Positions 44,646 to 56,757 of a stretch of 64,000 bases of DNA are shown piece by piece. The DNA is taken from the NCBI RefSeq assembly GCF_963169125.1, contig NC_084798.1, forward strand, positions 201,123,481 to 201,187,480. The letters run 5' to 3'. The notes under the pieces are model-generated. The model was not told the DNA's origin, made no database searches, and saw only the letters and a list, made by a program, of their open reading frames with translations. This DNA is from Humulus lupulus. Taxonomy: Eukaryota > Streptophyta > Magnoliopsida > Rosales > Cannabaceae. Within the stretch, counting starts at the first letter, position 1. Every line of letters begins with the position of its first letter. The translations under genes were made by a program, and so were the position numbers.

Positions 44646-46956
44646 TGTAACATCCCAAATTTCCTAATAAGGCTTAGTGTCTGGATTAGGGGGTCCGGAG
44701 GCAATAATTGAATTATTATGTGAATTATATTATAATATAATCATGCTTGTATTTTAAGGACACTAAATATGTGCTTGTGTGATTGAGACCACATTATTAT
44801 GTGGATATATTTGGGTTACTTGACGAGAGGAAGTCCCGATGAGCAAGTTAGCGAAAAAGTCACAACGGGGTCTAGATACCCGGTACGGGGTATTTTAGTA
44901 ATTTAGTACATTACTGGGAATTAGTGGGTAATGGGAATTTATTGGTAATTGTGTGAGAATATCGGGAGTAGCGGGAATTATAGAATGCAAATTGTGGATA
45001 GCGGGATTTAAGACAAAGGACAAAGTTTCCCTTGTGAACACTTTAGGAATGAGATAAGGGAAAGGGGGCAACTTAGTCATTTCCACTATGGTTTAAGACT
45101 TAGGTGGCTGGGATATACTCAGAAAGTTTGAGATGTTACATGAAAAAGAATTCAGTAGCTCCCTTTCTCTCTTTCACGTTCTCTAGGCGCCATAGAAGCT
45201 TGAGGAGGTTTTTGGAAAATTCAAAGAGTGAAGCTTGGGAATTAAGGTGCCAAACTTGGGGAAACTAGAGGTTTAGCTCAAGGGTTTCATCACAGCAGAG
45301 GTATGAACTCAGTACTGAAATTTGTTTGGTTAATTATGCTGAATAATTTAGAGTGAGGATGTCTATGCATGCTTGATAATTGAGAGGTTGGGTTTGGTAA
45401 GTTTGATGAGCTTTGGTGTGATAATTAGTTGAGTTTTGTTGGTGAGAATGAATATATATGTTGTAGGATGTGAATTGGAGGTGTGGGTTGGATTTGGTTA
45501 AGCTTTGGCTGCGTTCGGTTGAGGAAATACCCAGAAATTTCTGGGTTCGTGGTGATGAGCCGCGGCCTGCGAGGAGGATTTTGAGCCAGCAGGGCTCGGA
45601 TGCAGGGGCGGACCGCAGTGTGCATTGGTTTCTAGGGAGGCCAAGCCTCTGGAGTCAGAGGCAGGCCGCGGCTCGGCTGTGAGGGGTCGCGGCTCTTAAG
45701 GGGAAAATTGACCTTAATGGGGTTTTTAGGTTGGAAACTTAACCGTTTGGGCTCGGGGTCGATTCTACTTCCTTGTATAGTGGAATTCGTGGTCCCGGGG
45801 GCTAAGAGTTGGTCTGGAAGTTGTTATTTACTTGCTATTGATGGGAACATCCTTATCGCGGTTGTGACTAGGTTTTCGCTAAGGGCTTGAATCGGGGATC
45901 GTACTCGGAGGATTGTCGCTAGTAACCTGCATACGGACCTAAGGTAAGAAAATTGCACCTGTTATGTGAATGCATGATTAAAGCATAGTTAAGGTGATGA
46001 ACATGATTATAATTATGTTGCAAATGTCTGATGTAACGTGCATAATTATGATTATGCTTATGACTGTTGAGTGAATGTATTATAATGCATTGTGTGATTA
46101 TCTATTAAGTATGCTATATGAAACATGTGGCTGACTGTTATGACTGCGAGGCTCAGTTTATAAATTAGGGTATCACTAGAGTGTTAAGAGGAGATCAACT
46201 TATTAGTTGAGAATATGATGGGCTTGGGGAGATTCTTAATAGTCAAGAATCTCAAGGCTTTAACTTATAAGTTGGAGGCACGTGGTGGATTGACTTATAA
46301 GTCAAGGGCATAAGGGACTTAGTTTATAAGATAAGATTGGCATAATGCACGTGGAGTGTAGGCCACCATGGCTGGGCCACCCTGGGAGTGCAACATGCAC
46401 TTGACTGGCTCGGATGCCAATAACATTAAAGGAAGTGCGACATGCACTTGTATGACTCTATGGTCTCCAATTGGGTTTAATGAATGCACTGGATTCAGTT
46501 ATTACTGTTTGATGGTTGTTTTATTCACTGAATTGTTGATTATGTTTTCTTGCTGAGTCTTCTGGCTCACAGGTGCTTTGTGGTGTAGGTAAAGGTAAAG
46601 AGAAGCTCAACCAACCATGAGTCGGAGGGCGATAGAAGTGGTATGTACATATGCAGTCTGCTCGACCACCACGACCGAGATGCTCAGAGGAACTAGGGTT
46701 AAACCCAGCTTTTGCCGCTTAGGACGGCTTAATGTGTAACCTGAGTTTTGTAACAAGCCTTTAAACTAATGTTTTTGGGATCCCATGTAAAGAATTGGCT
46801 ATTAACTTAATGGAAATGTTTATGAGATAATCAAAAGTTTTTAATACCTAAACCTTAGTGGCTTAATCACATGTTTAGTCCAAATGACTTGTTAGTAAGT
46901 CCAACACTAGTTTCTAAACACACCTGGTAACGAACCCTAATTAGTAGGGTGTTACA
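44646..46956 (+). repeat. 5' LTR of element C (2311 bp)
   Basis: It runs from TGTAACATCCC to GGGTGTTACA. It has a GC-rich block around 45545-45700 (GCCGCGGC words) and TTATAAGTC repeats around 46255-46330. It matches 52167-54509 throughout. Confidence 0.95.
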
Positions 46957-46959
46957 ATG

Positions 46960-46971
46960 TGGTATCAGAGC
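46960..46971 (+). other. Primer-binding site of element C
   Basis: TGGTATCAGAGC lies three bases after the LTR and matches the 3' end of plant initiator methionine tRNA, the usual primer of Tekay-type chromoviruses. Confidence 0.9.
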
Positions 46972-47039
46972 AACCAAGGTTTAAGGGTTCCTGATGTTGG
47001 ACTGGGCATGTACATTCACTGCTAAAGACATGCTCGACT

Positions 47040-47500
47040 CAGGGTTGGGTAACTATTAATATAGTTATGTGTATATTTGCTTACATGAATTATGTGTGCT
47101 TTATCTGCTAGTTTGAATAAGAAGCATGAGCTATTCTGATAGGGCCTGGCCCTTGACTACTGCATGTAGGTTGATAACGTGTTTATTAGCATGACAGATA
47201 TTTATAAATGCTATAGGACTGCTTATCAACGTCATTGAACTTGATGAATGTCAGAAACTCTTACTAGTGCTGTTATATGTGTACCCTGGATAGAGGATGC
47301 TTATTAGCGTCGTAGCATGCTCAATGAAAAATGTTTATTAACATTGGTAAGTGGTTATGCATGCCAAGGAACATGCTTATTAGCATTTTGTTTAGATGAT
47401 GCCATGAATTTCTCTGCTTATTAGCATGACTGCTAAGTGTGAGTTATTGGGATGCTTATTAGAATTGTCAATGCATGTGTGGATGCTTATTCGATCGGTT
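47040..47500 (+). repeat. Leader with dispersed TGCTTATTAGCAT motifs
   Basis: Variants of this word occur at about 47173, 47222, 47299, 47332, 47380, 47421, 47454 and 47484, irregularly spaced, between the primer-binding site and gag. They are not a strict tandem array. The role is unknown; RNA structure or packaging is possible. Confidence 0.6.
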
Positions 47501-47578
47501 TTGAACCGTGGGTTGAAGTGAGATACTGTTATTACTGCCTGATAAGCTGAGTCATTGATTGCAGATAGACTTGGAAGT

Positions 47579-50500
47579 ATGCTTCCAGGGCAATTCAATG
47601 AGCCAGCCAGCGCTGGAAATCAGGCCGAAAGTAATGATCAGGGTCAGAACCCTCCACCAGCCCCTGAGAATTGGCAACAGGTGCTTGCAGACTTGCAAGT
47701 TCAACTGCAGAGGCAGAATGAAGAGATATCATGATTGAGGCAACAGCAGGTTCCAGCTGGGAATGCTGCTTCAAGGGCCCCATCTGCTGCTTCAGTACCA
47801 GCCGTACAGTAGTAGGTAGAGTTGGAGAACCGTTGGGAAATGGTATATGAGCGGTTCAGGAAGCAACATCCTCCGATATTTGAGGGTGGTGTAGATCCAC
47901 TTAAGGAAGAGTAGTGGATGGCTATGATTACGTCCATCTTGGACTTCATGAGAATCGTGGGCAATGAAAGGGTGGCCTGTGCCACTTACATGTTTCGGGA
48001 GGATGCCCGAATCTGGTGGGAGGTGGTGTCCCAGACTAGAAATGTAACTACTATGGGTTGGGAAGAGTTTAAAACCATCTTCAATGAAAAGTATTATAAT
48101 GAGGCCGTTAAAGCTGCAAAGGTCGAAGAGTTTAGTAAACTTTTTCAAGGGAATATGTCAGTGATTGAGTATGCCCTGCAATTCGACAAACTAGCCAAGT
48201 TTTCTCCAGACTTGGTGCCCACTGATGGGACAAGGAAGGAAAGATTCCTTCAGGGGCTATAACCTATGATAGCCCGGGATGTCAGAATCACCACTGTACC
48301 TGGAGTGACAACTTATGCTCAGGTAGTGGAGAGAGCCCTTATTGCAGAGGGTGCTGAGAATAAGATTTGGCGTGATAATGCAGCCAGGAGGGATATGAGG
48401 AGGACGGGACCTCCCTTCTCAGGAGTTGGTAGGGGCGGAGGCCCCAGTGACCAGAAAAGAAAGACTCCGGATACCAATTTGGCTCCTAAACCTGATAGGA
48501 GGCCACAGGGTGCGCAGATTGGCCACCAGGGTGGCAATGAGAATTGGAAGATATATCTAGAGTGTGCCAGGTGCAAGAGACATCATCTGGGTGAGTGTCA
48601 GGTGAAGGCCTATTTTGTATGTGGACTTGTGGGGCATCTGAAGAAGGATTGCCCAAGGCTGAAGAAAGAAGAACTTAAGAAGCCAGATACTGCGACCCCG
48701 GCTCGAGTATTTGCACTGACACAAGCTGAGGCTGAGGCTAGGCCTTCAGTGGTCACAGATCAGCTTTTTAGTGCTGGCATATCTTATTCTGTGTTGATTG
48801 ATTCTGGTGCTACACAATCATATGTATCTAGTAGGATTGTTGATAGTTTATGTAGGCCCTGTGAGTTTTATGCTGGGGGATTTGGGACATTGTTACCCAC
48901 TGGGGAGTTAGTGGTTTCCAGGAGGTGGGTTAGGTCTTTACCAGTGATGGTAGATGGTAGAGAGCTATCAGTTGATTTGATAGAGTTAGCCATGACTGAT
49001 TTTGACATGATTTTGGGGATGGACTGGTTAACTAGATATGGAGCAACCATTGACTGTAAAAAGAAGATGGTAACTTTTGAGCCTGAGGGTTAGGAACCTT
49101 TTGTATTTGTTGGCACTGTGCATGGACCCCGAATGCCTATGATCTCGATATTGAGGGCTAGGGACCTATTACAGGAAGGCTGCATAGGTTTCCTAGCTAG
49201 TGTGGTGGATACCACGCAGGTCATGCTAGTGAGACCATCGGAGACTAGGTTGGTCTGTGAATTTCTGGACGTGTTTCCAGAGGATCTACCAGGATTTCCG
49301 CCGTACCGAGAGATTGACTTTGCTATTGAGTTGGCACCAAGGACAGAGCCAGTGTCTAGGGCACCTTACAGAATGGCCCCAGCTGAGTTGAGGGAACTCA
49401 AGGTACAGTTACAGGAATTGTTGGATTTGGGTTTTATTAGACCCAGTTTCTCACCATGGGGTGCATCAGTGTTGTTTGTGAAGAAGAAGGATGGTTCACT
49501 AAGGATGTGTATAGACTATAGAGAACTGAATAAGTTGACTATCAAGAACAAGTATCCCCTACCAAGGATAGATGGTTTATTTGATCAACTGCAAGGTAAA
49601 ATGGTATTCTCAAAGATAGATCTTTGATCTGGTTATCACCAGTTGAGAATTAAGGATGAAGACATACCTAAGACAACTTTCCGTACTAGATATGGGCACT
49701 ATGAGTTCCTTGTTATGTCATTTGGGTTGACCAATGCTTCGGCAGCTTTTATGGACCTAATGAACAGGGTGTTTAAGGACTATCTGGACCAGTTTGTGAT
49801 TGTCTTTATTGATGATATCTTGATTTACCCACAGACAGAGGAGGAGCATGAGCAACATCTCAGGTTGGTCTTGCAGAGACTGAGAGAACACAAGTTATTT
49901 GCAAAGTTTAAGAAGTGTGAGTTCTGGTTACCGCAGGTGACATTTTTGGGTCATATTGTTAGTAGAGATGGGATCAAGGTGGATCCATCTATGGTTGAGG
50001 CTCTAAAGAATTGGCCAAGGCCGAGGAATGCCTCAGAGATTAGAAGCTTCCTTGGGTTGGCAGGCTATTACCGGAAATTTATGGAAGGATTCTCCAGAAT
50101 ATCATCTCCATTGACAGAATTAACACGTAAGAACGAGAAGATTACATGGTCAGATAAATGTGAGAATAGCTTCCAGGAGTTGAAGCAGGGTTTGATTACC
50201 GCTCCAGTTTTGAGTCTTCCAACTGGTCAAGGGAAATTTATGGTTTACTGTGATGCCTCAAGGCAAGGGCTAGGCTGTGTCCTTATGCAGGTAGATAAGG
50301 TGATTACCTATGCATCACGACAGTTAAAGGATTATGAGCAGAGGTATCCAACCCATGATTTGGAGTTAGCAGCAGTGGTCTTTGCACTGAAGGTATGGAG
50401 CCATTACCTTTATGGGGAAAAGTGTGAGATATATATAGATCACAAGAGCCTCAAGTACTTCTTTACACAGAAGGATTTGAATATGAGGCAGAGGCGGTGG

Positions 50501-52129
50501 TTGGAACTGGTGAAAGACTATGACTGCGATATTCTCTATCATCCAGGTAAAGCCAATGTGGTGGCTGATGCCCTAAGTCAGAGAGGTCCAGGGCAGTTGT
50601 ATAGTGTGAGACAGATATCCAGGGAGTTAGCAAGGGATATGGCCAGGGCAGGGATTGAGTTAGTAGTGGGCTAGTTAGCCAACATTACCCTGCAGTCTAC
50701 TCTCCTAGAGAGGATAAAGGAGAGTCAGCTTCAAGAGCCACAGTTGGTGAAGGTTAGAGAGGAGGTTCTATCTGGAGTAGCTAGGGACTATTCTATATCT
50801 GACATGGGCCTGCTAAGATACAATGGTCGGATTTGTGTTCTGATGGATGCTGTTATTAGATGAGAGATTCTGGATGAATCTCATACCACCCCGTATTCCT
50901 TGCATCCCGGTACCACCAAGATGTATCAGGACTTAAGAACTTTGTATTGGTGGTCGGGGATGAAGGGTGATGTAACTGAATATGTAGCCAAGTGTCTGAC
51001 ATGTCAGCAGATCAAAGCTGAACATCATAGACCTACAGGATTATTACAGCCCTTAGACATTCCAGAGTGGAAGTGGGAAGACATCGCAATGGATTTTGTG
51101 GTGGGCTTGCCTAAGACAGTGGGTCAGCATGATTCAGTATGGGTAATAGTGGATAGATACACTAAATCAACTCACTTTCTACCAGTGAGGACAACTTATA
51201 CCGTTGACCAGTATGTGGATCTCTATGTTAAAGAGAAAGTACGTCTTCATGGAGCTCCGAGGTCGATCGTGTCAGATCGAGATCCTACCTTTACTTCCAA
51301 GTTCTGGGGAAGTTTGTAGAAGGCAATGGGCACGCAACTGAAGTTTAGTACAGCGTATCATCCTCAGACCGATGGTCAATCTGAAAGGACTATCCAGATA
51401 CTGGAGGACATGCTGAGAGCATGTGTACTGGATTTTGAGGGGTCTTGGAGTAAGTATTTACCCCTGATAGAGTTTTCCTACAACAACAGCTACCATGCGA
51501 CCATAGGAGTGGCTCCTTATGAGATGCTATATGGTAGGAAGTGCAGATCGCCTATCCATTGGGATGAGTTGGGTAAACACAGATACTTAGGTCCTGAGGC
51601 AGTTCAGAGGACCAATGAAGCAATAGAGAAGATCAGAGCTCGGATGCTCGCATCACAGAGTAGACAAAGGAGTTATGCGAATCCAAAGCGTAGGAATGTG
51701 GAGTTCCAGGTGGGAGACTATGTCTTCCTTAGAGTCTCACCGTTCAAAGGGGTGAGAAGATTTGGCAAGAAGGGCAAGCTGAGCCCTAGGTTTGTAGGAC
51801 CATTTGAGATCCTGGAAAGGATAGGTCAGGTAGCCTATAGGTTGGCATTACCTCCTGCGTTGTCAGTTGTGCACAACGTGTTTCATATCTCGATTCTACG
51901 GAAGTATGTTTCTGATGAGACTCATGTGCTGAGTTATGATGATCTGGAGCTACAGTCAAATTTGTCCTTCGAGGAACAGCTAGTCCATATATTAGACAGG
52001 AAGGACAAGGTCCTAAGGAATAAAGTTATACCTTTGGTGAAGGTATTATGGAGGAACAGCAGGGTCGAGGAGGTGACCTAGGAGTTGGAGTCAACTATGC
52101 GGGATCATTATCCCGAGCTGTTCAGGTAA
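47579..52129 (+). pseudogene. gag-pol: Element C gag-pol, one reading frame with eleven internal stop codons
   Basis: From ATG at 47579 to TAA at 52127 there are 1516 codons in a single frame with no indel disrupting it. Internal stops fall at codons 51, 77, 78, 111, 227, 504, 682, 1031, 1094, 1246 and 1500. Domains: gag (A-R-I-W-W-E, about 140), CCHC knuckle (C-A-R-C..H, then C-G-L-V-G-H-L-K-K-D-C, about 330-360), protease (L-I-D-S-G-A-T-Q-S-Y, about 405), RT (F-I-D-D, about 745), RNase H (Y-C-D-A-S-R-Q, about 890), integrase (HHCC, D-F-V-V-G, I-V-S-D-R-D-P, Q-S-E-R-T) and a chromodomain-like end (V-K-V-L-W-R-N-S-R-V-E-E-V-T). Catalytic residues are kept; only nonsense codons kill it. Confidence 0.95.
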
Positions 52130-52152
52130 CATTTCGAGGATGAAATTCCTAT

Positions 52153-52164
52153 AAGGGGGGGATA
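52153..52164 (+). other. Polypurine tract of element C
   Basis: AAGGGGGGGATA lies just before the 3' LTR, as expected for plus-strand priming. Confidence 0.85.
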
Positions 52165-52166
52165 GT

Positions 52167-54509
52167 TTTAACATCCCAAATTTCCTAATAAGGCTTAGTG
52201 CCTGGATTAGGGGGCCGGGAGGCAATAATTGAATTATTATGTGAATTATATTATAATATAATCATGCTTGTATTTTAAGGATACTAAATATGTGCTTGTG
52301 TGATTGAGACCGCATTATTATGTGGATATATTTGGGTTACTTGACGAGAGGCGGTCGCGATGAGCAAGTTAGCGAAAAGATCACAACGGGGTCTAGATAC
52401 CCGGTTCGGGGTATTTTAGTAATTTAGTACATTACCGGGAATTAGTGGGTAATGGGAATTTATTGGTAATTGTGTGAGAATATCGGGAGTAGCGGGAATT
52501 ATAGAATGCAAATTGTGGATAGCGGGATTTAAGACAAAGGACAAAATTGCCCTTGTGAACACTTTAGGAATGAGATAAGGGCAAGGGGGTAACTTAGTCA
52601 TTTCCACTATGGTTTAAGACTTAGGTGGTTGGGATATACTCAGAAAGTTTGAGAAGTTACATGAAAAAGAATTCAGCAGCTCCCTTTCTCTCTTTCACGT
52701 TCTCTAGGTGCCATAAAAGCTTGAGGAGGTTTTTGGAAAATTCAAAGAGTGAAGCTTAGGAATTAAGGTGCCAAACTTGGGGAAACTAAAGGTTTAGCTC
52801 AAGGGTTTCATCACAGTTGAGGTATGAACTCAAAACTGAAATTTGTTTGGTTAATTATGCTGAATAATTTAGAGTGAGGATGTCTATGCATGCTTGATAA
52901 TTGAGAGGTTGGGTTTGGTAAGTTTGATGAGCTTTGGTGTGATAATTAGTTGAGTTTTGCTGGTGAGAATGAATATATATGTTGTAGGATTTGAATTGGA
53001 GGTGTGGGTTGGATTTGGTTAAGCTTTGGTGGGGTTCGGTTGAGGAAAAACCCAGAAATTTCTGGATTTGTGGTGATGAGCCGCGGCTCTTCTATGGTGA
53101 GCCGCGGCCTGCGAGGAGTATTTTGAGCCAGCAGGGCTCGGATGCAGGGGGCGGGCCGCGACGCGCGTTGGTTTCCAGGGAGGCCGAGCCTCGGGAGTCA
53201 GAGGCGGGCCGTGGCTCGGCTGTGAGGGGCCGCGGCTCTTAAGGGGAAAATTGACCTTAATGGGCTTTTTAGGTTGGAAACTTAACCGTTTGGCCTCGGG
53301 GCCGATTCTACTTCCTTGTTAAGTGTAATTCGAGGTCCCGGGGGCTAAGAGTTGGTATGGAAGTTGTTATTTACTTGCTATTGATGGGAACTTCCTTATC
53401 GCAGTTGTGACTAGGTTTTCGCTAAGGGCTTGAATCGGGGATCGTACTCGAAGGATTGTCGCTAGTAACCTGCATACGGACCAAAGGTAAGAAAACTGCA
53501 CCTGTTATGTGAATGCATGATTAAAGCTTAGTTAAGGTGTTGAACATGATTATAATTATGTTGCAAATGTCTGATTAGGAATGATGTAACGTGCATAATT
53601 ATGATTATGCTTATGACTGTTGAGTGAATGTATTGTAATGCATTGTGTGATTATCTGTTAAGTATGCTATATGAAACATGTGGCTGACTGTTATGACTGT
53701 GAGGCTTAGTTTATAAATTAGGGTATCACTAGAGTGTTAAGAGGAGATCAACTTATTAGTTGAGAATATGATGGGCTCGGGGAGATTCTTAATAGTCAAG
53801 AATCTCAAGGCTTTAACTTATAAGTTGGAGGCACGTGGTGGCTTGACTTATAAGTCAAGGGCATAAGGGACTTAGTTTATATGCTAAGATTGGCTTAATG
53901 CACGTGGAGTGCAGGCCACCATGGCTGGGCCACCCTGGGAGTGCAACATGCACTTGACTGGCTCGGATGCCAATAACATTAAAGGAAGTGCGACATGCAC
54001 TTGTGTGACTCTATGGTCTCCAATTGAGTTTAATGAATGCACTGGATTCAGTTATTACTGTTTGATGGTTGTTTTATTCACTGAATTGTTGATTATGTTT
54101 TCTTGCTGAGTCTTCTGGCTCATAGGTGCTTTGTGGTGCAGGTAAAGGTAAAGAGAAGCTCAACCAACCATGAGTCGGAGGGCGATAGAAGTGGTATGTA
54201 CATATGCAGTCCGCTCAACCACCACGGTCGAGATTCTCAGAGGAACTAGGGTTAAACCCAGCTTTTGCCGCTTAGGGCGGCTTAATGTGTAACCTGAGTT
54301 TTGTAACAGGCTTTTAAACTAATGTTTTTGGGATCCCATGTAAAGAATTGGTTATTAACTTAATGGAAATGTTTATGAGATAATCAAAAGTTTTTAATAC
54401 CAAAACCTTAGTGGCTTAATCACATGTTTAGTCCAAATGACTTGTTAGTAAGTCCAGCACTGGTTTCTAAACACACCTGGTAACGGACCCTAATTAGCAA
54501 GGCGTTACA
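52167..54509 (+). repeat. 3' LTR of element C
   Basis: It begins TTTAACATCCC (second base changed from TGTAACATCCC) and ends GGCGTTACA. Compared with the 5' LTR it has an extra GCCGCGGCTCTTCTATGGTGA-like segment near 53085-53100 and about ten extra bases near 53574. Confidence 0.94.
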
Positions 54510-54514
54510 GCTTC

Positions 54515-54790
54515 AGTTCCCTTAAGAATCCTTGAACTCTCACGGCCTTTGTTGAGACTATTTCAGATGTAAACCTTTCCAGTCTGTCAAACTTCTAGGC
54601 ATACTTTGTGACTGGAGGACTATCTTGTGTAAGTGTCAAAAACTCATTAGCTCTAGTTGCTAGTATTATAGCATTGAAGTACTTTTTGTTGAAAACTTGT
54701 ACAAAGTCAGTCTAGGTCATGGTGTCTAAAGTTTGTGTCTACTTAACCATGTCCCACCAAATCCATCTTTAGGATTGCTAAATTCTTAGT
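54515..54790 (-). pseudogene. Element D gag, 5' part beyond the element C insertion
   Basis: The minus strand reads W-W-D-M-V-K, then F-V-Q-V-F-N-K-K-Y-F-N-A, then R-V-Q-G-F-L-R-E-L-K, a Retrotrans_gag domain with stops. After removal of element C it continues directly into P-M-I-V-R-D at 44640. Confidence 0.82.
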
Positions 54791-55515
54791 CTGTGCTAGT
54801 AGCCTTTGTATTATTTTTGTCATGTCGCAACTCATTACTTATCCTCATTCTTTGGTTAATTCGTAGCTTGACATTGTCCTCTATGTTGAACTATGTTACC
54901 GTGGATTTGCTCGCCTCTCCGCCTCCTTAGTCTCCATTTACTCCATCGAGGATTTTGCTGATGTTTGCTACCAAATGTTGTGGCGTGTCCACCTTGTGTG
55001 CTCCTCTGCTACTGCACGTATCTATCTAGTTAACAACATCACCTCGCAAGATAATGTCGTGGAGTAAGCTCCCTAACCTATGTCTTTATTAACAATCATG
55101 TCGTAAAGCATATGTGTCCTTTGATCTTGATAATGTCCAGTTATATTATAATTGACGTAATCCATTCTTCACTTTACTTTAAACGTGATACTGTCATACT
55201 TACGATTTCCTATGATGCATCTCATCCATTAAATACATTCATTCACAACAAAAATCATTTGGGAAGTTGATATCGACTCATCTTCGTCATTTACATCATC
55301 TATATGAACCCTTGAGATCCCACTGATCACATGGAGAAGTTTCCTTCTAGAAGTCCTAATTACTAGAGGCATACATTCTACACAGCAATTACAAATCTAC
55401 AAAATTTAAAAGTAGGAAAAATATAGATAACATTTAGAACAAGTACTTACGACGCGGTGAGGTGAGATTTTCCCGTCTTAGCGTGTATGGGGAGGATCCT
55501 TGGATACATGGACGA
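54791..55515 (-). other. Element D gag N-terminus and leader, degenerate
   Basis: There is no continuous frame. A trace reading V-D-T-P-Q-H-L-V-A-N on the minus strand near 54970-55000 suggests the gag N-terminus. The rest is untranslated leader up to the primer-binding site. Confidence 0.45.
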
Positions 55516-55530
55516 CCAGCTCTGATACCA
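55516..55530 (-). other. Primer-binding site of element D
   Basis: On the minus strand TGGTATCAGAGCTGG lies just inside the 5' LTR end (..GAGCATTTTACA). It is an initiator methionine tRNA type. Confidence 0.88.
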
Positions 55531-55532
55531 TT

Positions 55533-56616
55533 TGTAAAATGCTCTTAAACTAGTACTTAATAAAACATTCACATTTTCAATCGTTTATAATAGAAAGCCA
55601 CTTATTATAAATGTTTCAGTGGGGTCTCGCTTAAAACATGCAAGTTAGGCCCAAAAGTTTAAAAAAGAAAATATCAGTTTTATGCAAAGATATAAAACAA
55701 ACAAAATTTTAAGTCCTACTGACAATTTTAAGAAAAATCCCATTAAACATAACATTATTAAAAATTAGCGTTTAAAGTTGATCGTTTCTCGTCCATAGGA
55801 TGCCCCACGCCATACACACTAGGATGACAGAATTCCCCACATCACCACACGTGCCATAGAGAAACCTATTTGCTACATGGAAGGGAAAGTAAGGGGGTGA
55901 GCTAAAAGCCCAGTAAGGAAGTACAAACAACAAGCAAGTAAGATACAACAAATTACAAGCACTATCATTCATCTTTATACATCATAGCATCATCATAAAA
56001 TTGGCATCAATATCATATACATAAACATATTCAAGTCAACTTAATGCCACCATCATATCATAAACATCATAATAAAATCATAATCATCACCAAACATCAT
56101 AACATAATCATAAACAATTCCTTGTGAACATGGCCCGCTAACTTGTCCATGCCACCCTTTGAGGTAAATAGGAGTCTCTGATCCTTGAATAACCTTGGCG
56201 CGTCTGCCCTTGGAGTTACGTCTTTATATCCTTAGTAACTCGGGTTACGTCTTCAAATCCTTAGTAACCCATTTGTTGAGTCGCGTTCAACACGCTAACA
56301 ACCATTACATATATAACTCGGTTACGTCTTCATATCCTTAGTAACCTCTTTATTTGATGTGTCGCGTTCATCATGCTAACATCCATTCATATCATACAGC
56401 ATTCATACAATCCAACATCTCATCACATTATAAACATTTCATAACTCATAATATTTTCATTCATACAGACAGTCTTACCATTCATAGCATAAACAATCAT
56501 AAATTCTATCTAACTTCCTTACCTCAGGTCCAAGCTAAGTAAAACCACAAATTCTCAACGAGCCTATACCATAATCAAAACGACATTTCTTAGCTTCATA
56601 TAATTACTATTTTGCC
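55533..56616 (-). repeat. 5' LTR of element D, part 1 (before the LINE)
   Basis: It starts TGTAAAATGCTC on the plus strand. The block 56113-56616 matches the arm A LTR at 21390-21800, with repeated GTAACTCGGGTTAC-type words. It stops at ATTTTGCC, where the LINE tail begins. Confidence 0.82.
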
Positions 56617-56757
56617 TTTTTTATTTATTTTATATTTTGAACAAGAGAAGAACTTTTATTCAAAAACCAAACAAGATACAAAGCAAAGAAAGAAGCAACA
56701 GCTTCTAAACAACCAAACCGCAGCCTGCAATAGCAGCAACTGCACTCAAAACAACAA

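Larger units (their letters stand above)
44646..54509 (+). mobile_element. Element C: complete Tekay-like Ty3/gypsy chromovirus, 9.86 kb
   Basis: Two 2.3-kb LTRs, an initiator-methionine primer-binding site, a gag-pol reading frame with many stops and a polypurine tract are all in order. The 5-bp target duplication GCTTC is at 44641-44645 and 54510-54514. It is inserted within the gag codons of element D. The LTRs differ at about 13 of the first 290 positions by eye, so it is older than the Tat element. Confidence 0.96.

Noticed and set aside
47579..52129. Stop-codon recoding to explain many in-frame stops in element C
   Set aside because: All three stop types occur and most fit C-to-T decay of common codons, so ordinary inactivation explains them.
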